Origin: Deinococcus carri
Lineage (GTDB): Bacteria > Deinococcota > Deinococci > Deinococcales > Deinococcaceae
Direction: 5' to 3'
DNA: 64,000 nucleotides
NCBI RefSeq assembly: GCF_039545055.1
Contig: NZ_BAABRP010000004.1
Coordinates: 23,501 to 87,500 of the forward strand
Positions 7,543 through 22,505 of the stretch are shown here, piece after piece (position 1 is the first letter of the stretch; every line of letters begins with the position of its first letter). Made by a program: the position numbers and the translations under genes. The notes under the pieces are model-generated. The model was not told where the DNA came from. It worked only from the letters and a program-made list of their open reading frames with translations, and searched no databases.

Positions 7543-9267
7543 ATGAAAAAATACGCGGGTCTGATGCTGCTGGGTGCCCTGCTGGTCGGCTGTGGAACGC
7601 CCGGAGGGCCGGGTTCCGGCGGGTCCACCTACACGATCCGCGGCAACGTCTTGCTGCCCAGCGGGGCGAACACGTCGCTGGCGCTCACGGCACCCGGCCA
7701 GGGTGAGGGGTCGGTGGATGCCGCCCGTCTGGAAACCCTGTGGCAGCTCCCGCATGTGCGCGGGGAGGTGCTGGTGGAAGCCCTGCCCACGGACGGCCTG
7801 GGCAGCCAGGCACTGTCGGTCCTCTCCGGCGTGCGGCTCCAGGCGGTCGAGGGGACCGACCTGCAAATCGCTGCCACCCCGGCGGGCGAGACAGACGAGG
7901 CCTTTGCCCGGCGGCTGGCGCAGGCCGGGCTGCATGTCCAGCCCAACTTCGTGTATGAGGCGCTCTCCACGCCCAACGACCCCGGCTTTCCGGGCGGCAA
8001 CCGCCCCGGCGTGGTGGTGCGCGGCACGGCCTACGATCAGGATTACCTGACGCGCATCGACGCGCTGGGGGGCTGGAACCGGCTGGAGGCGCTGGGCAAA
8101 CCGGTGTCGGGCGTGCTGACTGCCGTGCTCGACACGGGCGTGGACACCAGCCACCCCGAGCTGGCCGGACGGCTGCGGCCCGGCTTCGACTTCTGCTCGC
8201 GTCTGGTGGGTGACACCTGTCAGGGCACCGACGCCAACCCCAGCGAGGTCACCGTGGGCGACGTGGGGCACGGCACCAGCTCGGCGGGCCTGATCGCCGC
8301 CAACACCAACAACGGGATCGGCATCGCCAGCCTCACCTGGCGCGGCACCGTGTTGCCCGTGAAGGTGTTCGGGGCGGACACGGCCACGAACACCTCCAGC
8401 GCCACCAGCGCCAGCCTCACGGCGGGCCTGCGCTACGCGGTCCAGCAGGGGGCCAAGGTCATCAACATGAGCCTGGGCTTCGCAGGCCAGAACGGCCAGC
8501 CCGCCCAGGCTGACCCCGCGCTGGCCCGCGCCGTACAGGACGCGGCCAATGCCGACATCGTGCTGGTGGCGGCCGCGGGCAACACGCCCAACCAGGGCCT
8601 GTACTACCCTGCCAGCGACCCCAACGTGCTGGCAGTGGGGGCCGTCTCGAAGGACGACAACGTGCTGTCCTGCTTCAGCGCGCGGCCCCTGCCGGGGCAA
8701 AAGGCGCTGGACCTGGTGGCACCGGGCGGTCAGGCAGGCACCGGCACCTCGAACTGCTACACGACCAGCCCCTTTGACATCCTCACGCTGGCGCGCGTGC
8801 AGGACGGCAGCTATACCCTCCGCGCAGGCACGAGCGAGGCCGCCCCGCAGGTCAGCGGAACGGCCGCCCTGCTGCGCGCCGCCTTCCCCGACCTGAACGC
8901 CAGCCAGATTCGCCAGGCGCTCAAGGAGGGGGCCAGGAACACCGGGGCCGGGGCCATGCTCAATGTCCTGGGGGCCGTGAACCGGGCCGCCAACATGACG
9001 GGCACCACGCCGCCGCCCAGCGGGTCGGCCTACACCCTGACCGTGCAGGCCCTGCAAGGTGGGCAGCAGATCACCGCCAAGACCTTCAGCGGCACCCTGG
9101 CGAGTGGACAGCGCGCCGCGCCGTATGTCCTCAGCGGCCTCCCGGCAGGCACCTATGAACTGCGGGCCAGCATCAACCTCGCGGGCAAGACCTACACCGG
9201 CAGCGCGCAGGCGACCGTTCCGGCGGGCAGCAGCGGCAACGCCACGCAGGACATTCAGACGCGCTGA
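7543..9267 (+). CDS. Subtilisin-family serine protease, predicted lipoprotein
   Basis: 574 aa. Signal peptide with lipobox LLVGC (Cys at residue 17), so likely membrane-anchored and exported. Residues about 30-150 look like a propeptide. The S8 catalytic triad is complete: Asp197 in AVLDTGVDTSHPEL, His243 in GHGTSSAG and Ser431 in GTSEAAPQVSG. The residue after the GTS motif is Glu where most subtilases have Met. The C-terminal 75 residues form a small beta domain (LPAGTYELRASINLAG), similar to carboxypeptidase-regulatory or pre-peptidase folds. Single gene, followed by a terminator at 9276-9320. Confidence 0.93.
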   Translation: MKKYAGLMLLGALLVGCGTPGGPGSGGSTYTIRGNVLLPSGANTSLALTAPGQGEGSVDAARLETLWQLPHVRGEVLVEALPTDGLGSQALSVLSGVRLQAVEGTDLQIAATPAGETDEAFARRLAQAGLHVQPNFVYEALSTPNDPGFPGGNRPGVVVRGTAYDQDYLTRIDALGGWNRLEALGKPVSGVLTAVLDTGVDTSHPELAGRLRPGFDFCSRLVGDTCQGTDANPSEVTVGDVGHGTSSAGLIAANTNNGIGIASLTWRGTVLPVKVFGADTATNTSSATSASLTAGLRYAVQQGAKVINMSLGFAGQNGQPAQADPALARAVQDAANADIVLVAAAGNTPNQGLYYPASDPNVLAVGAVSKDDNVLSCFSARPLPGQKALDLVAPGGQAGTGTSNCYTTSPFDILTLARVQDGSYTLRAGTSEAAPQVSGTAALLRAAFPDLNASQIRQALKEGARNTGAGAMLNVLGAVNRAANMTGTTPPPSGSAYTLTVQALQGGQQITAKTFSGTLASGQRAAPYVLSGLPAGTYELRASINLAGKTYTGSAQATVPAGSSGNATQDIQTR

Positions 9268-9275
9268 AGCTCCAG

Positions 9276-9320
9276 GCAACGACCCCGGCGAACCTTCCAG
9301 GGCCTCGTCGGGGTCGTTGC
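9276..9320 (+). terminator. Hairpin after the subtilase gene
   Basis: Perfect 11-bp arms GCAACGACCCC (9276-9286) and GGGGTCGTTGC (9310-9320), starting 9 bp after the protease stop; only a weak T tract. The rest of the gap to 9605 shows no gene and presumably holds the promoter of the KGG gene. Confidence 0.65.
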
Positions 9321-9605
9321 TTGCGTGGGGCGGCTCTTCCCTCCCCCACCAGAACGGCCGACGAATTCGGGCAGCATTGAGCCGGACTTGCGGGGGTTGC
9401 AGTCTGCTCGGGACCTCCTCCGCCTCATCCCCGGGCCTTTATGAAGGAACCTTCATCGCACTCTGGGAGGAAACCCAGACTGCGCCCCAGGGCATTCACG
9501 GTTTCACCAGAAAGAACGGTCGAGCTGGGCCGCAGAATCTGGGGTACCAGACCACCCGTCCAGGGGAGTGCGATTCAGGTGGCTGAGAGAAACGGGAGGC
9601 CAAGG

Positions 9606-9812
9606 ATGACGGGAGAACAGAGAGACACCAGCCGCAGAAGAGGCTTTGCCGCGATGGACCCGGTTCGTCAGCGCGAGATCGCCAGCCAGGGGGGGCGGGC
9701 AGCCCACCGCAGCGGCAACGCCCACCAGTTCACGTCCGAGGAAGCGCGCGAGGCCGGACGCAAGGGCGGCCAGGCGGCCCACCGGACACGCAGCGGCACA
9801 GCCGAGAGCTGA
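9606..9812 (+). CDS. KGG-repeat stress-response small protein
   Basis: 68 aa from the ATG at 9606, chosen for its GGGAGG ribosome-binding site; the frame is open further upstream without coding character. Two copies of the KGG/GsiB-type repeat are visible: REIASQGGRAAHRSGNAHQF and SEEAREAGRKGGQAAH. Proteins of this group are small, very hydrophilic and linked to general stress and desiccation in other bacteria, which would suit this lineage. Monocistronic, with a strong terminator at 9829-9863. Confidence 0.85.
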   Translation: MTGEQRDTSRRRGFAAMDPVRQREIASQGGRAAHRSGNAHQFTSEEAREAGRKGGQAAHRTRSGTAES

Positions 9813-9828
9813 GGCCAGCAGGCTCAGC

Positions 9829-9863
9829 TCGGCCCTGACTTACATGGTCGGGGCCGACTTTTT
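9829..9863 (+). terminator. Intrinsic terminator after KGG gene
   Basis: Arms TCGGCCCTGAC (9829-9839) and GTCGGGGCCGA (9847-9857), 11 bp with one G-U pair, 7-nt loop, then CTTTTT. The gap onward to 10174 has no gene I can support; it contains a second hairpin with arms ACCCTCTG/CAGAGGGT at 9974-9997. Confidence 0.85.
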
Positions 9864-10174
9864 GACGGGTGAGGGCGAAGAGGTTCCGCGGGAGCGTTCT
9901 TCGGTGGCCGAACCGGAACAAGGCTTCACCGACCAACTTCATATGGGCTGAGACGGCACGGCCCCGCTTCCCAACCCTCTGAAAAACCCCAGAGGGTCAT
10001 TCAACTTCGCCCCGTCACGTCTTTTTTCCTGCTTGCTCCACCGGGTCGCTTCTCGCACAGGGGCGCAAGTTGGTCTGACCACGGCCTTGAGGAAGCGTTG
10101 AGGGGCGCAGGGCTTTAGCTGAATCGAAACAAACCTACCCGCGCGGGCCGCGACACTCCGGCCAGGAGGCAGAC

Positions 10175-11179
10175 ATGGTCAAACTCAAACCCCTGAACGA
10201 GCAGGTGATGGTGCTGACGGGCGCGTCGAGCGGCATAGGCCTGTCGACTGCGCGGATGGCGGCCCGGCAGGGCGTGCGGCTGGTGCTGGCAGCACGCAGC
10301 GAGCAGGCCCTGCGGCAGCTCACGCAGGAGATCGTGGACGGCGGCGGGCAGGCGGTCTTTGCCGTGGCCGACGTGAGCCGCGAGGAAGACGTGGAGCGCA
10401 TCGCGGAACTGGCGCGGGCCACCTACGGCGGCTTCGACACCTGGGTGAACAACGCGGGCGTCGGCATGTACGGCGAGCTGATGGACCTCTCGGTCGAGGA
10501 CATGCGCCGCCTCTTCGACATCAATTTCTGGGGCGTGGTGTACGGCTCGCGGGCGGCGGTGCGGGGCCTGCGCGAGCGGGGTGGGGCGCTGATCAACATG
10601 GGCAGCGTGACCTCCGAGCAGACCATTCCGCTGCAAGCTCTGTATTCGGCCTCCAAACATGCCGTCAAGGGCTTCACCGACGGCCTGCGGATGGAGCTGG
10701 ACCATGACGGCGTGCCGGTCGCGGTCACGCTGATCAAACCCGGCCCCATCGACACCCCCTTTCCGCTCAACGCCCGCAACTACCTGGACGCCGAACCGCA
10801 GCATGTGCCGCCGGTCTACGCCCCGGAAACGGTGGCGCGGGCTGTCCTGCACGCGGCCACCACGCCTACCCGCGAAACGTATGTGGGCGGCGGGGGCAAG
10901 GGCATCGCGGCCTCGGGCGAATTCGCGCCGCACGCCACCGAGCAGGCGCTGGCGGCGGTGGCGATTCCGCGCACCCACAGCGACAAGCCACCGCTGCCGC
11001 CGGGCCGCAGCATCCTCTACCACGCCTCCGAGCGGCTGGAGGAGCGCGGCGATTATCCCGGCATGGTGCAGTCGGTGAGCCTGTACACCGAGGCCGCCAA
11101 CCACCGCAAATGGCTGGGGGCGGGCCTGATCGGGGCAGGGCTGGCGGCGGCCCTCTGGCGCAGAAGTCAGCGCGACTGA
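10175..11179 (+). CDS. Short-chain dehydrogenase/reductase, membrane-tailed
   Basis: 334 aa with an AGGAGG ribosome-binding site. Rossmann nucleotide motif TGASSGIG (residues about 15-22), NNAG at about 90 and the catalytic YSASK (Tyr about 155) with an upstream Ser in NMGSVTS mark a classical SDR. It is longer than the usual 250 aa. The extra C-terminal part ends in a short hydrophobic segment (WLGAGLIGAGLAAALW) before a basic tail, suggesting membrane association. Such extended SDRs are common beside stress genes, but the substrate cannot be read from the sequence. Followed by a long inverted repeat. Confidence 0.88.
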   Translation: MVKLKPLNEQVMVLTGASSGIGLSTARMAARQGVRLVLAARSEQALRQLTQEIVDGGGQAVFAVADVSREEDVERIAELARATYGGFDTWVNNAGVGMYGELMDLSVEDMRRLFDINFWGVVYGSRAAVRGLRERGGALINMGSVTSEQTIPLQALYSASKHAVKGFTDGLRMELDHDGVPVAVTLIKPGPIDTPFPLNARNYLDAEPQHVPPVYAPETVARAVLHAATTPTRETYVGGGGKGIAASGEFAPHATEQALAAVAIPRTHSDKPPLPPGRSILYHASERLEERGDYPGMVQSVSLYTEAANHRKWLGAGLIGAGLAAALWRRSQRD

Positions 11180-11191
11180 GCAGCCGGTTCA

Positions 11192-11233
11192 CCTGACCGG
11201 TGCTGGCTTCTCTTTCCGGCAGCACCGGTCAGG
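11192..11233. terminator. Long inverted repeat after the SDR gene
   Basis: Perfect 14-bp arms CCTGACCGGTGCTG (11192-11205) and CAGCACCGGTCAGG (11220-11233), 14-nt loop, no strong T run. Position 13 bp after a stop codon suggests a terminator. Confidence 0.6.
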
Positions 11234-11315
11234 GTGCTCTTAACATTCTATTTATCTGGACAAGCTGACCGGTCGTTCACTCCGTCCGCCGCGTACCATC
11301 TTGCGAAGGCACAAC

Positions 11316-14300
11316 GTGAACCCCGATCTTTCCCTCTCTTTCCAGCCCGGTGCCCAGACCCTCCTTGACGGTCTGCTCGACCCGCTGTTCGTGGTGGACG
11401 GCCAGTGGCGCTACACCTATGTCAATCCACCGGCCGCCGCACTGGTGGGCCGGCCGCCGGAGGACCTGCTGGGACGGGTCCTCTGGTCCTGTTTTCCGGG
11501 TATGCGGCCGGGGGCGCTCGACCCTGACCTGGAAAGCGAGTTCCGCCGGGTGATGCAGACACGGCAGGGGCAGCAGTTCGAGCTGTCGTCCCCGGCCCTG
11601 GCGCTGTGGGCAGAGGTGTGGGCCTTTCCGCAGGGAGACGGCCTCGCCGTTCATTTTCGGAACGTCCGGGAGAGCAAGCTGACCGAGGCCCGCCGCGGGG
11701 CACTGCTGGAGATGACGTTGACCCTCGCCTCGGCAGGCTGCGCGCAGGACGCGGTGCAGGCGGTGCTGCGGCTGAGCGAGGCCGCGCTGGGGGCCAGCGG
11801 CGGAACCGTGTGGCGGCAGGAGGAGGATGGGCTGGTTCCCTGGCAGAGTGTGGGAGACGGGGAGTGGCCCGCCCAGGCTCCCCCGCTCGCCGGGGTGCTG
11901 GCGCAGCCGGACGGCCTGTTTCTGCCCCTGGGAACGCTGACGCTCGCGGCCGTGCCCCTGGGCCTGGGAGAGCAGGCGTATGGCGTGTTGACCCTGCGCT
12001 TCGGCGGTGGGTGGCCCCTGGGCGCGGCGGAACGGGGCTTTGTGCGGCTCCTGGCCGCCCAGCTTGCCCAGACGCTGGACCGACTTCAGGCGGCCGAGAC
12101 GAGCGCGCGGGCGCTGGCCGAGCTGGGGCAGGAACGGGCGCGGCTCTCGGCCATCCTCGACCAGCTTCCCGCCGCCGTGTGGATCGCGGAACTGCCGGAG
12201 GGCCGCATCATCACGGGGAACCGGGCGATCGAGCGGATTCTGGGGGTGCCGTTCGTCGCCAGCCAGGGCATCGGCGAGTACAGCGAGTATCTGGGCTTTC
12301 ACCCGGACGGACGGCGCTACCAGGGCCACGAATGGCCGCTGGCACGCACGGTCCTCACCGGCGAGTGCGTCGAGAACGAGGAAATCGAGATGCAGCGCGT
12401 GGATGGCACCCGCAGCTTCGTGCAGTATTCCTCGGCGCTCATCCGCGACGAGCGGGGCGACCCCGACCTCGCCGTGGTGACGGGCGTGGACGTGTCCGAA
12501 CTGCGGGAGCTGCGGCACCGCCTGGAACAGCGGGTGGAGACGCGCACCCGCGACCTGCTGCGGCGCAACGAGGAGCTGGCGGCCGAGACGGCGGCCCTCC
12601 AGGCCTTTGCCAACTTTACCGAGCTGGTGGGGCAGGAGACGGAGCGCGGCGTGCTGACGCGGGCGGCGGCGAGCGTGCTGCAACACGCCCTGGGTGAGGG
12701 CAGCACCGGATATTACGAACGCGCGGGCGACCTCTGGAAGCAGGGACCCTGGGCGGGCGACATGACCCCCGGCACCCTGGCGGCGGCACAGGAGGGCTTC
12801 CCGGCCGAGCTGCCGCTGTTTGCCCAGCCCGCCACCACCCAGCAGCCGCTGTTCGTGGAGGACTGGCGTTCGTCCGATCATGCGCTGGCCCCCCATACAC
12901 CGGAATACGGGGCCATCGGCATCTATCCCGTGACGGTGCAGGGCCACACCGTGGGGCAGCTCGCGGCGGGCCTGCGCGAGAAGACGCGCTGGAACGAGCG
13001 CGACCGGGCCGTGTTCCGCGCGGTGGGGCGCGCCCTGAGCCTCGCGGCGGAGCGGGTGGAACTGGCCCAGATGCTGAGCGTGCAAAAGGATGAGCTGGCC
13101 GCCCGCACCAGCGCCCTGGAAGCCTTTGCGGAACTGGGCCGCGACCTGGGTCTGCACAGCGACCCCCAGCGGTTGGTGCGCCGCGCCCAGGAAATCCTGC
13201 TGGCCCGCCTGCCCGCCGGATACGCGCTCTACAGCGAACCCGAGGAGGACAGCTGGCACGTCCGGGCGCAGGTGGGTGAGCTGGGGAGCGCCGCGTGGCA
13301 GGCCGAGGTGGAGGCCGGTCTGCCCGCCGACACCCCCCACCTCGCTGTCCCCTGGCAGAGTGGGGAGCCGCTGTACCAGACCGCCGGGGAGGAGCCGGGG
13401 CTGGACACGCTTCCGCATATCGCTGCCAGGGCGGCCCTGCCCGTGCGGGTCGGGGGCGCGCCGCGCGGCGTACTGGTGGTCGCGCTGTTCCGGCAGGAGG
13501 CAGGCGGGGCGCGGCCCTGGACCCGGACCGAGCGGGTCATTCTCGAAACGGTGACGCAGAGCCTGGGGCTGGCGCTGGAGCGGGCCGAGGGCCAGCGGGC
13601 ACTGGCGGCCCAGCAGCGGCAACTGGAACAGGCCAACCACGACCTCGAAGCCTTCGCCTCCACCGTCTCGCACGACCTGCGCGCCCCGGTGCGCCACATG
13701 GGCAGCTTCGCGGGAATGCTGCGCCGGGTGGTCCCAGAAGACGCCCGCGCCCTGCGCTACGTGGACGTGATCGAGCAGAGCGCCGCGCGAATGAACACCC
13801 TGATCGAGAGCCTCCTGACCTTTGCCCGCCTGGGCACCGGGGAACTCCAGAAGACCGACGTGTCCCTGAACGCTCTGGTGGAGGCGGTCCGGGCCGAGCT
13901 GGCCTCCGAGACGGGCGAGCGGCAGATCGACTGGCGGGTGGGGCCGCTCCCGGTCGTGCGGGGCGACGTGACCCTGCTGCGGCAGGTGGTCCAGAACCTG
14001 CTGGGCAACGCCGTGAAGTACTCGCGCACCCGCGACACGGCGGTCCTTGAGGTCTGGGGCGAAACGGCCGGACACGAACACCGCATTCACGTCCGCGACA
14101 ACGGGGTGGGCTTCGAGCCGGCGCAGCACGAGCGCCTCTTCGAGATTTTCAAGCGCCTGCACCGCCCCGAGGATTTCGAGGGCGAGGGGGTCGGCCTCGC
14201 CAGTGTCCAGCGCATCGTGGCCCGGCACGGCGGGCGCGTCTGGGCCGAGGGCCGCCCCAGCGAGGGCGCGACCTTCACCTTCACGCTTCCGGTGGCGTAG
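11316..14300 (+). CDS. Soluble multi-sensor histidine kinase (PAS-GAF-PAS-GAF-GAF-HisKA-HATPase)
   Basis: 994 aa from the GTG at 11316, preferred to the TTG at 11301 because GAAGG lies about 7 nt upstream. Order: PAS (residues about 15-120), GAF-like (120-260), PAS (270-400), coiled linker, GAF-like (430-590), GAF-like (620-760), HisKA with phospho-acceptor His786 in STVSHDLRAPVRH, and HATPase with NLLGNAVKYSR, DNGVGF and GVGLASVQRIVARHGG. No transmembrane segment, so a cytosolic sensor. The HisKA type is that of bacteriophytochrome-like kinases, which often signal to small stand-alone receivers; one lies at 31564-32013. No chromophore cysteine was identified with confidence. Convergent with the SorC gene, 4 bp apart. 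Confidence 0.9.
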   Translation: MNPDLSLSFQPGAQTLLDGLLDPLFVVDGQWRYTYVNPPAAALVGRPPEDLLGRVLWSCFPGMRPGALDPDLESEFRRVMQTRQGQQFELSSPALALWAEVWAFPQGDGLAVHFRNVRESKLTEARRGALLEMTLTLASAGCAQDAVQAVLRLSEAALGASGGTVWRQEEDGLVPWQSVGDGEWPAQAPPLAGVLAQPDGLFLPLGTLTLAAVPLGLGEQAYGVLTLRFGGGWPLGAAERGFVRLLAAQLAQTLDRLQAAETSARALAELGQERARLSAILDQLPAAVWIAELPEGRIITGNRAIERILGVPFVASQGIGEYSEYLGFHPDGRRYQGHEWPLARTVLTGECVENEEIEMQRVDGTRSFVQYSSALIRDERGDPDLAVVTGVDVSELRELRHRLEQRVETRTRDLLRRNEELAAETAALQAFANFTELVGQETERGVLTRAAASVLQHALGEGSTGYYERAGDLWKQGPWAGDMTPGTLAAAQEGFPAELPLFAQPATTQQPLFVEDWRSSDHALAPHTPEYGAIGIYPVTVQGHTVGQLAAGLREKTRWNERDRAVFRAVGRALSLAAERVELAQMLSVQKDELAARTSALEAFAELGRDLGLHSDPQRLVRRAQEILLARLPAGYALYSEPEEDSWHVRAQVGELGSAAWQAEVEAGLPADTPHLAVPWQSGEPLYQTAGEEPGLDTLPHIAARAALPVRVGGAPRGVLVVALFRQEAGGARPWTRTERVILETVTQSLGLALERAEGQRALAAQQRQLEQANHDLEAFASTVSHDLRAPVRHMGSFAGMLRRVVPEDARALRYVDVIEQSAARMNTLIESLLTFARLGTGELQKTDVSLNALVEAVRAELASETGERQIDWRVGPLPVVRGDVTLLRQVVQNLLGNAVKYSRTRDTAVLEVWGETAGHEHRIHVRDNGVGFEPAQHERLFEIFKRLHRPEDFEGEGVGLASVQRIVARHGGRVWAEGRPSEGATFTFTLPVA

Positions 14301-14304
14301 GAAC

Positions 14305-15303
<999 letters not shown>

Positions 15304-15329
15304 ACGGCGGACGACCCCACCCGGAGTCT

Positions 15330-15363
15330 GAACATCTGTTCGCTCCCCCTTGACAATTGTTCA
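15330..15363. promoter_or_regulatory. Paired operators and promoter of glpFK
   Basis: GAACATCTGTTC (15330-15341) and GACAATTGTTC (15352-15362), starts 22 bp apart. The second overlaps a TTGACA -35 hexamer (15350-15355); a weak -10, AAGATA, lies 18 bp downstream. Binding would block glpF transcription and could autoregulate the SorC gene that starts at 15303. The same first palindrome occurs before glpD. Confidence 0.75.
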
Positions 15364-15484
15364 CCGGCTTCCGAAGATAGGCGCACCGACAATTCGGTGC
15401 AGAGCGGTGCCGACGGGCTGGTGTGCGGAGGGGTCACGGGACCTGTCCTGCGCGGCCACGACCGGGGCGACCGGAAGGGGGAGT

Positions 15485-17894
<2,410 letters not shown>

Positions 17895-17910
17895 CCTGCT
17901 TCCCCGCCCC

Positions 17911-17950
17911 GCAGACGCGCCCGGAGACCCCTGCTTCCGGGCGCGTCTGC
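17911..17950 (+). terminator. Terminator between glpK and glpD
   Basis: Perfect 15-bp arms GCAGACGCGCCCGGA (17911-17925) and TCCGGGCGCGTCTGC (17936-17950), 10-nt loop. Separates glpFK from glpD, which has its own operators. Confidence 0.8.
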
Positions 17951-17997
17951 TCTGCCTCCCAGGGGCAAGGCCCGAGCCAACCGTGTGCCCCACTGCT

Positions 17998-18030
17998 GAA
18001 CATTCGTTCAGGATGTGCGAACATCTGTTC
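17998..18030. promoter_or_regulatory. Paired operators of glpD
   Basis: GAACATTCGTTC (17998-18009, in the larger palindrome TGAACATTCGTTCA) and GAACATCTGTTC (18019-18030), starts 21 bp apart, ending 45 bp before the glpD start. Sequence and spacing match the glpF operators, so the same SorC protein should act here. Confidence 0.78.
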
Positions 18031-18075
18031 AGAGCGCTGTCTTCTCCCCTCCCCTCTTTCCCGAAAGGATCACCC

Positions 18076-19632
<1,557 letters not shown>

Positions 19633-19670
19633 GCGCGTGTCCGGGGGGAGGGCCTGCTCCCCCACCTCTA

Positions 19671-19701
19671 CCCCTCTCCCCCACCAGGAGAGGGGCTTTT
19701 T
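19671..19701 (+). terminator. Intrinsic terminator after glpD
   Basis: Arms CCCCTCTCC (19671-19679) and GGAGAGGGG (19687-19695) followed by CTTTTT. The same CCCTCTCC/GGAGAGGG hairpin recurs at 22313-22382 and 33388-33410. Confidence 0.85.
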
Positions 19702-19862
19702 GCTGCCGGGAGCGGTCTTTCTGAATGGCCGGCCGCCCGACCGGAGAGTGTGTCGCCGCCTCTCGCTCGCCACGACCCCGTATGCTTTGCTTCTCGCCTC
19801 GCCCGGATGATTCCGGCGACTTCCCGCAATCTGTTACCGACCCCAGGCAGGACAGGTGAAGC

Positions 19863-20954
19863 ATGTACAAGGCAGAGTTTCTGAAACCGGATGGCCGCGC
19901 CCTCACCCTCTACGGCACCGCGCCCGTCACGGTCAGCGGTCCCATTCCCAGCCCCGGTGACGCGGTGGAGGCCCGCCCGCAGATGCGCTGGCATCCGCTG
20001 CGCGGCGAGTGGGTGATGTACGCGGCACACCGCCTGAACCGCACCTTCCTGCCGCCGCCCGAGTACAACCCGCTGGCCCCCACCCACGACCCCGAACATC
20101 CCACCGAACTGCCGCAGGGCGACTACGACATCGCCGTGTTCGACAACCGCTTTCCCAGTCTGACGCTGGACGCGCCCACGCCGGACCCGGTGCCCGGCAC
20201 CGATGTGCGGGCGGGTATCGGCAAGTGCGAGGTCGTGGTCTTCAGCCAGAACCCGACCGGCACGCTGGGCGGGCTGCCCGCCGAACAGGTGCGGCTGCTG
20301 CTGGACGTGTGGGCCGACCGGACCACCGAACTGGGGCGCGACCCGCGGCTGAAGTACGTGCTGCCCTTCGAGAACCGCGGCGTGGAGGTGGGCGTCACCC
20401 TGCAACACCCGCACGGGCAGATTTACGCCTACGACCACCTCCCCCCCGTGCAGGAGCGGGCGCTCGCGCAGATGCGGGCGTATCACGAGCAACATGGGCG
20501 GCCCTGGCTGGAAGACTTCGTGCGCCAGGAACGGGAAGCGGGGCTGCGGCTGGTGCGCGACGGAGGAGAGGCGCTGAGCGTGGTCCCGCCCTTCGCGCGC
20601 TTCACCTACGAGACGTGGGTGCTGCCCACCCGCGCCGTCTCGCTGCTGTCCGAGCTGGAAGGCGGCGAGCGGGACGCGCTGGCGGCGGCCCTTAAGGACG
20701 CGCTGCTGCGGCTGGACGCCCTTTTCGGGGTGCGGATGCCCTACCTGCTGACCGTGCAGCAGGCCCCGGTGGACGGCCAGGCCTACCCCGAGTGGCCGCT
20801 GCGCATCGAACTCTCGCCCTACCTGCGCGCGCCGGGCCGCATGAAGTACCTGGCCGGAACCGAGCAGGGCGCGGGCGAGTTCGTGAACGACGCCCTGCCC
20901 GAGCAGAAGGCCGCCGAACTGCGGGAGGTGAAGTATGAAACCCATTCCGATTAG
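19863..20954 (+). CDS. galT: Galactose-1-phosphate uridylyltransferase
   Basis: 363 aa. Shows the HIT-like active-site region [12 protein letters not shown], where the first His of HPH is followed by the uridylylated His, plus family signatures [16 protein letters not shown] and VVVFSQNP. Leloir pathway: exchanges UMP between UDP-glucose and galactose-1-phosphate. The stop codon (20952-20954) overlaps the first bases of a palindromic repeat element (20953-21078), which separates it from galK. No galE or galM in the window. Confidence 0.95.
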   Translation: MYKAEFLKPDGRALTLYGTAPVTVSGPIPSPGDAVEARPQMRWHPLRGEWVMYAAHRLNRTFLPPPEYNPLAPTHDPEHPTELPQGDYDIAVFDNRFPSLTLDAPTPDPVPGTDVRAGIGKCEVVVFSQNPTGTLGGLPAEQVRLLLDVWADRTTELGRDPRLKYVLPFENRGVEVGVTLQHPHGQIYAYDHLPPVQERALAQMRAYHEQHGRPWLEDFVRQEREAGLRLVRDGGEALSVVPPFARFTYETWVLPTRAVSLLSELEGGERDALAAALKDALLRLDALFGVRMPYLLTVQQAPVDGQAYPEWPLRIELSPYLRAPGRMKYLAGTEQGAGEFVNDALPEQKAAELREVKYETHSD

Positions 20955-21078
20955 AGCATTTGTCCGAATTACGCCCTTGGAGGAAAAGTGCCTCCAACGG
21001 CTCCATTCTCCCAAACGCTCTCCTTATTTCGCTCGCTCCGCTCGGTCAAAAAGAAGGTCTCTTTTTGACAAATGTTCT
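20953..21078. repeat. Palindrome-ended repeat element, copy 1 (galT-galK gap)
   Basis: 126 bp with inverted ends AGAGCATTTGTC (20953-20964) and GACAAATGTTCT (21067-21078). The right part (GGTCAAAAAGAAGG ... TTTTTGACAAATG) is shared with the element at 22289-22419 on the other side of galK. The first bases form the end of the galT stop codon. Looks like a MITE or REP-like element. The gap continues to 21196 with nothing else recognised. Confidence 0.6.
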
Positions 21079-21196
21079 AAAAGGTGTCGCCGACACCTTG
21101 AAATCCGACCAGCGGGAGCAGGAAAGAAGACTGACTCCGGGAAATGGATGAACATCCGGCGCTTTCCCGGATGGTCAGGAATTGGACGGAGACCGT

Positions 21197-22255
<1,059 letters not shown>

Positions 22256-22288
22256 AGGGCTGGGGCTGGAGACGACCGCTTCCGGCCT

Positions 22289-22419
22289 CCCAGGGCATTT
22301 GACGTAAAAAGAACCCCTCTCCCCTTGCTTCGCAAGGCCCTCTCTGCTCCGCAGCTCTACGAGTCCCGCGAGGGGAGAGGGTCAAAAAAAGCAGCCATCT
22401 TTACGACAAATGCTCTGGG
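22289..22419. repeat. Palindrome-ended repeat element, copy 2 (after galK)
   Basis: 131 bp. The ends are complementary over 20 bp with two mismatches: CCCAGGGCATTTGACGTAAA on the left, TTTACGACAAATGCTCTGGG on the right. It encloses a CCCCTCTCCCC/GGGGAGAGGG stem (22313-22382). Ends and the GGTCAAAAA region match copy 1 at 20953-21078. May also act as the galK terminator. Confidence 0.6.
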
Positions 22420-22505
22420 CAGCAACTCCACTTCACGCCGCCCTTATCACGGTTTCTCACTTCGTTCGGCCCAGAAAGGTTGCCGAACCTTTCTGGGCAC
22501 CGCCC
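22418..22505 (+). repeat. Interspersed intergenic repeat (SNR-like), copy A
   Basis: About 88 bp with the core GCCGCCCTTATCACGG, TTTCTCAC and a 13-bp perfect hairpin GCCCAGAAAGGTT / AACCTTTCTGGGC (22469-22498, loop GCCG). Near-identical to 41423-41510; a degenerate inverted copy is at 31380-31470. Its right half encodes the last 14 or so codons of the gene ending at 22457. Deinococci are known to carry small noncoding repeats of this kind. Confidence 0.7.

Noticed and set aside
20953..21196. Possible small gene between galT and galK
   Set aside because: The short frames there overlap a palindromic element also found after galK, so repeat DNA is the better explanation.
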